A stretch of 64,000 bases of DNA from Carya illinoinensis (lineage: Eukaryota > Streptophyta > Magnoliopsida > Fagales > Juglandaceae): the NCBI RefSeq assembly GCF_018687715.1, contig NC_056752.1:12663501-12727500 (forward strand). Reading direction: 5' to 3'. Both the position numbers and the translations under genes were made by a program. Positions 34,970 through 45,273 of this stretch are shown here, piece after piece (the first letter of the stretch is position 1; the number at the start of each line of letters is the position of its first letter). Below the pieces are notes generated by a model. It ran no database searches. It had not been told where the DNA came from and saw only the letters and a list, made by a program, of their open reading frames with translations.

Positions 34970-35345
34970 GTAAACGTTCGAACGTTAATACAATGTACGT
35001 TCGCACGTTAAAATACGTCCGAATATACAAAGATGAAACGTTCGGACGTTTTTATCGAACGTTTCATTCAAACGTTCGATAAAAACGTGCGAATAAGTTC
35101 ATTACGTCCGAACGTATTACCTAAACGTTCGGACGTAATGAATTTGAATCGTCATACGTTAGGACGTTCTTACTAGCCGAAGAAGACCAACGGATTACGT
35201 TCGAACGTTTTATCCAACGTTACGTTAAAGCGTTGGATAAAAACGTTCGCACGTAAAACTAATACGTTCGCACGTAACAATATAACGTGCGAACGTATTG
35301 AATACAAAAGGTCACACGTTCAGACGTTGTGTCATGACGTCCGAA
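34970..35345. repeat. ACGTTCGAACGT palindrome cluster in the antisense gene's intron
   Basis: About fourteen copies and near copies, including ACGTCCGAACGT, ACGTTCGGACGT, ACGTTCGCACGT and ACGTGCGAACGT, between the 5'-UTR exon and the coding exon of the minus-strand gene. Confidence 0.8.
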
Positions 35346-35720
35346 CGTTACGACACGGAATCGCTGAGTCGACTCAGCCATTACCGAAAGCTTCGAAACG
35401 CATGTTTCGAAGCCACAAACAACCAAAATATGAATTTCAAAAGATGGGAAATGTTTCTACGGTCCTATTCTATCATTTTACTGCGAATGGTGGCCGGAAA
35501 TGCAAGTTTTATAACCGGGCTACGGTGGGTTTCGAATTTTTGAAACCCACCGATTAAAAGCAAGGAAATAGAAGAGGGAGAGGGCACATTACCTTTTAGT
35601 GACGGTTGCGGTGGCGGATGGCGACGGTTGTGGCGGCGTGCGTGGCGGAGAGGATGAGAGAGTTTGAGTTTCCGGACCGGTTTCGTACAAGTTATGGCCT
35701 GGAAACCGTCGTGCCTGGCC

Positions 35721-35728
35721 TTATATAC
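35721..35728 (-). promoter_or_regulatory. TATA box of the antisense CACTA gene
   Basis: ttatatac on + reads GTATATAA on minus. Transcription would start near 35690 and pass a 5'-UTR exon ending at about 35593 (donor aag|gtaatg). Palindrome repeats flank the box upstream (35735-35850). Confidence 0.5.
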
Positions 35729-35734
35729 AGTTAA

Positions 35735-35850
35735 CGTCCGAACGTTAATTAATTAACGTTCGGACGTTAACTCCACATGCGAGCGTGCGTCTATTATGTT
35801 CGGACGTCAATCAAAACGTCCGAACGTTTTGGTTATAACATTCGAACGTT
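35735..35850. repeat. ACGTTCGAACGT palindromes upstream of the antisense promoter
   Basis: About five copies (ACGTCCGAACGT, ACGTTCGGACGT and variants) directly upstream of the minus-strand TATA box. Confidence 0.75.
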
Positions 35851-36955
35851 GTTACACTATATATTATATTATATATATTATATAATATATATAATGTAAT
35901 ATATATTATATTACCTATATATTACTATATAATATGATATATAATATATAATATTATATATTATATAATGTATAATATTATATACGTATAATATACGTAT
36001 ATTATATACTATATAGTGTTATACTATATAATATATAGTATATTACACTTATGTTCTATATAGTGTATACTATATAGTGTTATAGTGTATGTAGTTTTAA
36101 TACGTATATAGTGTTATATACGTATTATTGAAACCGTTATTATATAGTATATATTATATAGCACTTTATAATGTTAATATATATAGTATATATTATATAG
36201 TAGTATTATATAGTTATTTAACACTATCCAATACTATAGTGTATATACTATAGTATCTATATAATAACTATAGTATATTATATAGTAATTATATAGTCTA
36301 TAATATATATATAGTATATACATATAAAGTATATGTATAGTATACTAAGTATTACACTATATTTGTAGTATATATACTATATTATATACAAGTAGTATAT
36401 ATAACATAGTACTAGTACTATATTATATCTATAATATATTTACTATATAATATATTATACGATATTATATAGTTATTATATATAGATAACATACTATATA
36501 ATACTTATACTATATTATAGACTATAATATAGATAATATAGTATATAATACTTATACTATATTATAGACTATAATATAGATAATATATTATATAATATTT
36601 ATACTACATTAGTATATAACTATATTACTTTAATATAGTTATTAGATATACTATATTAAAGTATACTATACTAGGATAATATACAATTTTTCCAATATAA
36701 TATATTATAATATACTTGTTATAACTATAATATATAATAAGTATATTATATATTATAGTTATAATATAATATATATTTTATATATATTATATTTATATAA
36801 AGTTATATAATATATATAGTACATTCTTATATAATATTTATGTTATATATTATATAATTGGTACAAATTATATATTAATTAATATTGTATAATTTATAAT
36901 TTAATATATAAGTATATTATGAGGAATATACTAAATATATAATATGTAAATAATA
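35850..36955. repeat. 1.1-kb almost pure A/T tract between the divergent CACTA genes
   Basis: The sequence is built of tatata, ctatat and atagt words with few G or C. Short self-complementary and tandem units abound (for example atactatattatagactata repeated near 36500 and 36550). No ORF. It separates the antisense promoter from the upstream region of the transposase genes. Confidence 0.75.
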
Positions 36956-36957
36956 AT

Positions 36958-37225
36958 ATTAACGTTCGAACTTAAATTATGACGTTCGGACCTTATAATA
37001 AATTCGGAGGGAAATTTCCCGCTTAAACCAAATTTGCACAGTACGTTCTAACGTACTATTTTAACGTTCGAACGTTACTGACAAATACGTTGGATGGACG
37101 TACATACGTGCGAACGTACTGTATAATTATTGGGCGGGATAATTTTACGTTCGAACGTTAATGCATAAACGTTCGAACGTAAAATCAAACGTCCGAACGT
37201 TCATTAATGAACGTCCGAACGTTAA
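36958..37225. repeat. ACGTTCGAACGT palindrome cluster upstream of the transposase genes
   Basis: About nine copies, several exact, just before the purine-rich leader of the plus-strand genes. Confidence 0.8.
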
Positions 37226-37253
37226 TTGCATAACAAGCAGAAAATAAAACTTT

Positions 37254-37298
37254 CACGCACGGGAAAGCAGATTCATTTCTGCTTTCCTCCGTGCGTGT
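37254..37298. repeat. Hairpin, stem about 18 bp
   Basis: cacgcacgggaaagcag pairs with ctgctttcctccgtgcgtg across an 8-base loop. It lies between the last upstream palindromes and the gagagacagagagag leader. Confidence 0.75.
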
Positions 37299-37299
37299 T

Positions 37300-39010
37300 A
37301 GAGTGAGAGACAGAGAGAGTTTTAGAGAGACGGAATACTAAAGGAAGTGGAAAGCAGTGGGGAGAGAGAGTTTTAGAGAGAGGAAGAGAAGAAGTGGAGG
37401 GTTATAGTGAGTATATGTTTGCAAAGGTATTTTTTTAAGCATTAAGGTAAATGGTTTTTCTCATTTTTTATTTGTAATATACATGATAATTATCAATATT
37501 TTATTTCATATATATTTAACTAACTAGTATTGTGTATTTTTTGAAGGATCATTTGTTGTGAATTGTTGAGAAGTTGTGATTTTTGAAGAAGAATTTATTT
37601 AAAGCACAAGGTATATATACTAAACTCTATTGTTATATTTTATTGTGGATATAATTTGTGATTAAGTTTGTGTTGTTTGGATGAATTAAAAAGAAAAATT
37701 ATTGTTATTGAATATGTTTATTCTTAATGTGATAATGTTTTAGTATAGTGTATGTTTTTGAATAATAATTATTTGTTAGTTTATGTGTCTATTTTAGTAA
37801 TTTGTTGTTATAAAAGAATATATATAACAATTTATTTAATAAATAAATTGTTATATTATTTGTGTAAGAATAACAATTTTGGTATATAATTTATTGGATG
37901 ATCATAATTATAAATTATAATATTACAATTATAACTATTATATATATAATTAGTTAAATAACTAATATAATAAATTATCACATGACCCTAAGTATCAATT
38001 ATAAGGCATAACTATTTAGTATATATAAAAAATCGTATTACTAAAATTATAATATAAATAAGTATTATAAAATAATAATACTTATTTATCTAATAGCTCA
38101 ATAATCCTAAATATTTTATCTAATAATATATAGTATAGAGTATATTAGTATTAATCCATAATAATAATTATCATGTAATGTATAGTATAAAAAAATGATT
38201 AATAAGAAATAGATAAGTAATTATAATAATAGTTACTTATTTAATAACTATATTTTATTATAATAATTATAATAATTTTGGCAATAATAGTAATAATTAT
38301 ATAATAACTGATATTGTTTAAGTGTTATCAATAATAATTTTGGCAATAATAGTAATAATTATATAATAAGTGTTATTAGTAACTTATATTTGTAATTATA
38401 AGATATTTTATAGTAGTGTTATATATTATATAGCTGATAAATGACATATAATATAATAAATAAGGAATTATATAAGTCTACAAATAATTTCTAAGTGTTA
38501 TCAATCATTAATAATATAAATATTATTAGTACATCGGAATAATTCAAACAATGTGCGCTAATTTATTGTTGACTTTTTTGTTAGATATTGTATAACATTG
38601 AATAAATAACCTTAGACCCGTTTGGGAATTAGTGTACATTGAGGTGTACATTAATTCCTGAATTGTCCAGTGTGGACAGTTTGAGATTATATTATCTATA
38701 TTGCACATAAACGTTATTCATACTTTGAACGTTTAGTATGAAATTTCGGTGTCTTCCTCATTTGTTCTTTGGGTATACTGTTCTTAGGGTCATAATCCCT
38801 ATATGTGAACATGTATACTTGGAGAACTATGGGGAAGTGCTGCCGAAATTTTTACTAACATTCAAAGTAGTAGAGTGACGGGAATTGTGCAATATGGAGA
38901 ATATAATCTCGAATGGGATAGGACCAACTACCTTGAGAAAGAGTACTTTGAACATGATGTATCATGACATGCATGTGTATTTAACTTTACCTTAATTACT
39001 AAAAAATTAG
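37300..39010 (+). other. Leader and intron region of the CACTA transposase gene
   Basis: It starts with a purine-rich stretch (gagagttttagagagagg, 37313-37400) that looks like transcribed leader, then AT-rich intron-like DNA. A local duplication (aataattttggcaataatag at 38273 and 38333) is present. Bases 38620-38990 are less AT-rich but without an open frame. Exact leader exons cannot be set by eye. Confidence 0.45.
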
Positions 39011-42000
39011 ATGTTTTTAGAAATGGATAAAAGTTGGATGCGTCTACGCGATAGACTTGGAAAAGATTACATACCCTATGCGCGTGGAGTAAGGGCTTTC
39101 ATTGATTTTGCAAAGGCGTCTGCTGATAGTCGTGGTTACATTAAGTGTCCATGTCGAGGTTGTAAAAATTTGTGTGCGATCGGATTGGATGAAGCTGAAA
39201 GTCATATATTTGTGAATGGTATGGATTTGGGCTATACTCGATGGGTACTGTATGGTGAGCCGTATGCTGAATCAGCGGATGACTTATTCAGTCAGCGGGA
39301 AAATTTGCACAACGTGGATGATGATTATGAGTGAGATGAGATGGAGGAGATGTTGAGTGACATTGGAGCTGGGATGTTTATGGATGAGGTTGACGACAAT
39401 GGCTCAAGTGGGCGACGGAATGATTCAGATAATTTTCCAGAAATGTGGGAAGATGCAAAGCATGAGCTTTATCCAGGTTGTACAAAACATTCTAAAATGT
39501 CGTTTATTGTGCGGTTGCTTCACATAAAATCATTGTGTGGAATGTCAACCAAAGCAATTAACATGGTATTAGACTTATTTAATGAAGTGCTTCCCGAAGG
39601 ATCTGCATTGCCGAAGAACTTTTATGAAGCGAAACAATTGAGAAAGGGATTAGGATTTGAGTATAAGTCCATACATGCGTGCAAGAATGATTGTGTTTTA
39701 TTTTGGAATGAGAACGAGGAGAAACAAGCATGTCCTGTATGCGGAGAGTCGAGGTGGAAGGATAAGAAAAGCGTTCCGGTTAAAGTATTGCGATATTTCC
39801 CATTGAAACCCCGGTTGCAAAGATTATACATGTGTAAGAAAATAGCTCACGATATGAAGTGGCACAAAGAGAAAAGAGTTCAAAATGATGGATTTATGAG
39901 GCACCCTGCTGACTCACTTGCGTGGCAATCTTTCGATAATCAGTATCCAGAGTTTGGGATAGAAGCAAGGAACGTGCGTCTCGGACTCACAACTGATGGA
40001 TTCAACCCTTTTGGAAATATGAGTACAAGTTATAGCACTTGGCCTGTAGTGTTGATTCCGTACAATCTTCCACCATGGAGGTGCATGAAGGTGCCCAACT
40101 TTTTGTTAACTTTGCTTATCCCCGGCCCGAGATCACCTGGGAATGACATTGACGTATATTTGCAGCCGTTGATTGAAGAGTTGAAAGAGTTATGGGAAGC
40201 AGGCGTCAGAACTTATGATGCATCCACATCAACAACTTTTCAGATGCATGCTGCGGTAATGTGGACGATAAATGACTTTCCGGCATATGGGAATCTTTCT
40301 GGCTGGAGTACTAAAGGAAAGTTAGCGTGTCCGACGTGTAATAAAGAAACTACTAGTGAGTGGTTAAAATATTCTCAAAAGTTGTGTTTCATGGGTCATT
40401 GACGTTATCTACCAACTAATCATGCATGGAGAACAGAATCCGCTAAGTTTGATGGACGCGTAGAAGATAGAATTGCGCCAAATGAGTTGTCTGGGGAAGA
40501 GATCCTGGAACAATTGGTACATGTGGCAGCGAACAATTTTGGCAAAGGTCGGGGAAAGAACAAGAGAAAACGAGGCGTAGTAGAATTGAATTGGACAAAG
40601 CGTAGTATTTTTTTTTAGTTGCCGTATTGGTCGTCCTGCATGTTGCGACATAGTTTGGATGTAATGCATATTGAGAAGAATATTTGTGATAATATACTGG
40701 GTACATTGATGAGCATCAATAAAAAGACGAAAGATACGATTAAGACAAGGAAAGATCTTGAGAGAATGAGAATTAAACATAATTTGCATTTACAAGTGGA
40801 TGGTGAGAGGGTGGTCATGCCACATGCATGTTTTACAATGACAAGGGAGGAGAGGATGGACTTCTGCAAATGGTTGCAAGGTGTGAAGTTGCCAGATGGT
40901 TATGCTTCAAATATCAGTAGATGCGTAAGTCATGATGACTGGAAAATTGGTGGATTGAAAAGTCATGACTGTCACGTATTTTTACAGAAGTTATTACCGG
41001 TGGGAATTCGTGGGAAGCTAACATCTCCTGTACGTGTTGCCATAACTGAACTGTGTATGTTTTTTAAGGATTTGTGTGCTCGGGTAGTGAAGCGAGATAT
41101 GCTGCAGAAACTGGAAGAAGACATTGCTACTATACTATGTAAATTTGAGCAAATCTTTCCACCGTCATTTTTTGATGTCATGGTCCATTTAGCAATACAT
41201 TTACCTCGGGAGATCATGTTGGGTGGACCAGTACAGTTCCGTTGGATGTATCCAGTTGAAAGATATTTAGGTCGACTGAAGCGCACTGTTGGGAATAAAG
41301 CCAGAGCTGAGGGTTCAATAGCAGAGGCCTATATACACGATGAATGGTTAACATTTTGCTCTTTATATCTTCGTGGTGTTGAGACACGATTTATTCGTCA
41401 AGAACGAAATGCTGATCTTGCTGCTCCGCCTTCTCGTGAGCTATCAGTGTTTTCTCAGAATGTACGACCTTTGGGTGCACAAACGGGTTACAATTTACTT
41501 GATACAGAGTTGGGTAAAGTTCGGTGGTACGTACTAAATAATTGTCAGGAGATTGATCACTATCTCAGGTATGTCGTTGTACAAGGTTTAAATAATTCTA
41601 AAGATTATATACAACTTTAACTATTGTTATGTAAAATAATATGATAATATATACTATACAGTGAGCACATGGACAAACTTAAGATGGAAGGCGTCGAGGA
41701 TATAGTGGCAAGACACGAGTCAGAATTTTCTAGATGGTTTGAACAACGTGTATGAACTAAACTCTATACTATATGTTACATGATGAAAGTTTTAACTCTA
41801 GCTAATATTTAATAAATGACATTATTTAAATTGTTAGATATTGGAACAACGTGCTCGTGATCCCGAATCAATCTCTTTTGAATTGTATGCATTGGCCCGT
41901 GGTCCATCAAACAGAGCACTTCAATACACTGCATGCACAGTTCGAGGTTATAGATTCCATACTCTGGACCGTGAACGTAATAGAAAAACTCAAAACTGTG

Positions 42001-42695
42001 GTGTCTTGGTCGAGGGGAGTCATGGAATAGATGATATTGATTATTATGGTGTCATTCGTGATATTATCGGATTGAAATATCTGGGTGGGTCTATAACATA
42101 TGTCTTCAAATGTGATTGGTGGGATCTAAGCGGTGGTCGGGATTCGATATATAGGGATAATCATTTTACGAGTGTCAATACTGCATCTAAATGGTACGAA
42201 GATGATCCATTCGTACTGGCTTGTCAAGCTACTCAAATCTATTACTTGATTGATCCAATGAAAAGTGCTGATGAAGATAGTGGAGAGATAACTTGGCGAG
42301 TTGTACAAAAATTTGTCCCTCGAAATATATATGAAGTAGGAACGAGTGCAGATTACGATAATAGTGGAGATGAAGATGACACTCTAAATGTAGAGGCCTA
42401 CCAGGAAGATGGAGGAGGGGGTATTAACTTATTTGTTGACCTCGGTGCACTCGAGTTGCTCCCCTTATGTAGAGATGACGTCCCACTCATCCATCTCGAC
42501 CCGTCTTCATTAAATTATCACTCAATTGAAGAAAGTGAGAAAAGTACAGAAGAAGAGTCAGAAGAAGAAGACGAACAAGAATCCGGGGGGGAAGTGGATA
42601 AGGATGACGAACAAGAGCTTGATGATGATGACGAAGATGTTATACAGAGACATTCTAAAACAAACATGGAAAATACATCTGAAGATGAAGACTAA
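39011..42695 (+). pseudogene. TNP2-type CACTA transposase gene with three nonsense codons
   Basis: Likely exons are 39011-41568, 41662-41749 and 41838-42695, with GT-AG introns that keep the frame (YL|SEHMD and EQR|ILEQR). The conserved start is probably MDKSWM at 39023. Domains in order: transposase-associated N-terminus (to about 39260, with CPCRGCKN), Transposase_21/TNP2 (about 39480-40800, with CPVCG and HSLDVMHIEKNICDN), DUF4218 (about 41040-41400, with MVHLAIHLPREIMLGGPVQF), DUF4216 (about 41990-42220) and an acidic tail. Stops in the same frame are TGA 39332, TGA 40400 (where relatives have R) and TAG 40616 (where relatives have E). No frameshift in the first exon. The protein of this family cuts the element ends. 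Confidence 0.9.
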
Positions 42696-42797
42696 AAGTA
42701 CTAAAAAGTTTATTCATATACAACCATTATAGAATTTTATAATAAATATAAATTTATTCTAATAATATTTTTTTGTTATATATAATCATTTCCAAGT

Positions 42798-44482
42798 ATG
42801 CCGCCAAAAAGACAAAGGAGAAATGTGCCTCCTCCACCGAGTCCAAGTCCTGAACCCATTGAGGACTCCCCACCTGAGGAGTTTGTTCCCGAAGATGAAG
42901 TTAACATTACAGAGAACGATGCACAGTCGACACCTACCGGTAAGGAATGTTTACGTTAATACTATATATACTTGAAGATGTTTGTTTCAATAAATAATAT
43001 ATATAACCTTCAAAATTATACTATCATCTATTAGTTGATGAACAATTGGCTCGTCGCGGTCGTGGCTATACACGCGGCATCTCACTTGAGAAAAATCGAA
43101 GGCATGGTAAATTGAAAATCACAATTCCTGATAATTCCACTGGAGGAGTGAATGATAGTGAAGCAGCACTTTCCTCCTATATTGGCACAGTAATTCGAGC
43201 TTACGCTCCATTTTATGTGCGCTCCTGGAGAGATGTGCCGAATGAGATTAACGAACACATTCGGAGTCGTGTGCTGGTGAGTTTACTTATTATATCATTT
43301 TTTTCACCTACATTAGTTTATTATATTTTTAACGTTCCTAATTTATAATTAGGATGAATTTGACCTCGACTTTGGTCGTAGCGAGGATTTGAGAACTGTG
43401 AATGAGTTAATGGCTACACTATTCCGACGTCACAAGGGACGATGTCACGACCATTTCAAGAAATTTGAGACGTTTGAAGAGGCTGCACAGTCCCCTTTCC
43501 AGCAGATGAAATTAGATGACTGGATAAAGTGTTGTGATCTTTTTGCCTCTCCAGAATATCAGGTATTCTAGAATTATTTTCTATAATTATTTACATTTAT
43601 ATTTGTTGTTTATATTATATGTATGTACATATATTACAATTAACGGTGAGAATTATTTTTGTAGCACTTAAGTTCTACAAATGCAAATAATAGATCTGCT
43701 CTGACTATTCACCATCGTGCTGGTTCAAGATCATTCCATCCTCTTGCTGAAAAAATGGTAATTAATAAACGTAATAATTCATATTTTTTCTTATTATTCT
43801 TTTATATAAGTACTAATATTGTCTTTTTCAAATTGCTAATGTCATTTTCTTAGAAACGTGATGATCCTGAAAACTTTTCCCTCATTCATGTCTATGCTGC
43901 TGCTCACACTAATGAGCATAGTGAGTGGATGGATCCTGCAGCTGCAATTAATTATGTAAGCGGTGTTCCTTTTGTTGAATAAATTATGTAACATGTGATT
44001 AAATTATTTTTTATTTGTATTTCTTTTAATATGTTACTTATTGTGTGTTTTGATCTCTCAAACTGCAGGGAAAAATGATGGAGATGCAGTCAGCTTCTGG
44101 GGATTCCTCTCCTAGTGACTTGGACATTTTTTCACAGGTGTTTGGGCCCAACTCTAGTATGGCAAGAGGTTTGGGACGATCTTTCAAGCATTCCGGTTCA
44201 TCTTCCTCAACCTCATTGACATCATAAATTAATAATCTTACCAAAGATTTAGAAGCTGCACGACGCGAGAATGAATATATGAGGTCTAGACAGCAAGAGT
44301 TGGAGTCCCTCTTAGAGCGACAGTCTCATTTAGAGACGAGTTTGCAGGACCAACAAAGAGAACATGAGGAAAGAATCCGTAGTGAGGTCCAAGAGCAAGT
44401 GCAGCGGGAGATGATGCTGCAAATGGAGCGTGTTATGTCATTGCAACAGAATCGTGCTGGGCGAGGAAAGAAAAAGAAATGA
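42798..44482 (+). pseudogene. Ptta/En/Spm-type (Transposase_24) second CACTA gene, one nonsense codon
   Basis: Six exons can be placed with GT-AG borders and continuous frame: 42798-42939, 43035-43276, 43353-43562, 43665-43757, 43854-43955 and 44069-44482. The product starts MPPKRQRRNVPPPPSPSPEP. Its core reads YVRSWRDVPNEI, then DEFDLDFGRSEDL, then HHRAGSRSFH, as in Transposase_24 proteins. TAA at 44225-44227 interrupts the last exon; after it the frame continues through a coiled coil (SRQQELESLLERQSHLETSL) to RGKKKK and TGA at 44480-44482. In En/Spm the second protein binds subterminal repeats, so this is the best candidate to recognise the ACGTTCGAACGT sites. It is 103 bases after the TNP2 gene and may share its promoter through splicing. 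Confidence 0.85.
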
Positions 44483-44609
44483 ATCTTATTTCTGTATTAC
44501 GTTTTTTACATCTAATTTGAAAACAGTTTCAAACAATATTGGTTGTGAAATATGTACTGTAATGTGAAACAATTGGTTTGTTTATTAAGTGGATGAGTTT
44601 AGCATTTCT

Positions 44610-45075
44610 GATATGTACGTTCGAATGTAAAAAAAATACGTTTCAACAGTATTAAACGTTCGAAAATACGTTCGAACGTAACCTTACAAAATAGTAACAA
44701 AACGTTCGAACGTTTAACCCAATTTAAAAAAGCGTTCGAATGTCAAAAAAGTTTAACGTTACAAACATCCGAACGTACACTTTACGTTTGAACTCTACTC
44801 ACTTAACATTCGAATTAACGTCCGAACGTCATGATACAAACGTTCGGACATTATTTCATTTTCGTTGGATTCGAGATTCGAACGTAACGTTCGCACGTAT
44901 AAACGTTCGAACGTTTACATTATACGTCCGAACTATAATCAACTAACGTTAGCTTTTCTCGTTCGGATGTCAGCTCCTCCTTTTTACGTTCGAACGTATA
45001 ATTTTAAGTTCGAACGTTATATTCTGTGACGGATTCTAACCGTCACAGAAAATCATACGTTCGAACGTTATTTCA
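44610..45075. repeat. Right subterminal cluster of ACGTTCGAACGT palindromes
   Basis: About fourteen copies and near copies in 460 bp, immediately after the last exon, then AGTGACGG/CCGTCAC motifs up to the right end. Confidence 0.85.
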
Positions 45076-45243
45076 AACGGCACATCTCCAACCGTCACTA
45101 AAAATATTTTTAGTGACGCTTGTACAGTAAACTGTCACCAAATGTAATCTGTGACGCACATTACGTGACAGTTGTTGTGACGGTCAGAAACCGTCACTAA
45201 ATATATTTCGTGACGTTTTTTGCATTTCTTGTGACAGTTTCAT

Positions 45244-45273
45244 CTGTCACTAAAACCTATTTTTGTTGTAGTG
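45244..45273 (-). repeat. Right terminal inverted repeat of the CACTA element
   Basis: Read on minus: CACTACAACAAAAATAGG, then TTTTAGTGACAG; matches 33035-33064 with a few differences. Confidence 0.88.

Larger units (their letters stand above)
33035..45273 (+). mobile_element. 12.2-kb CACTA (En/Spm-type) DNA transposon
   Basis: The left end CACTACAACAAATATGGC and the right end (inverted CACTACAACAAAAATAGG) bound the element. Both continue into TTTTAGTGACAGAT, so the terminal inverted repeat is about 30 bp with mismatches, followed by AGTGACGG-type subterminal motifs. Inside are a TNP2-type transposase gene and a Ptta/En/Spm transposase gene on +, and an intact opposite-strand ORF near the left end. 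Five clusters of an ACGTTCGAACGT-like palindrome lie in non-coding parts. The three bases outside each end (cta and atc) do not match, so the expected 3-bp duplication is not seen; it may have mutated. Both transposase genes have nonsense codons, so the copy looks inactive. Confidence 0.9.

Noticed and set aside
35298..35557. Two overlapping plus ORFs near the antisense promoter
   Set aside because: They start within the palindrome cluster, show no domain, and lie in the proposed intron of the minus gene.
33150..45075. CRISPR-like array reading of the ACGTTCGAACGT repeats
   Set aside because: The sequence is plant nuclear, the spacing is irregular, the repeats are short palindromes with variants, and no cas genes exist.
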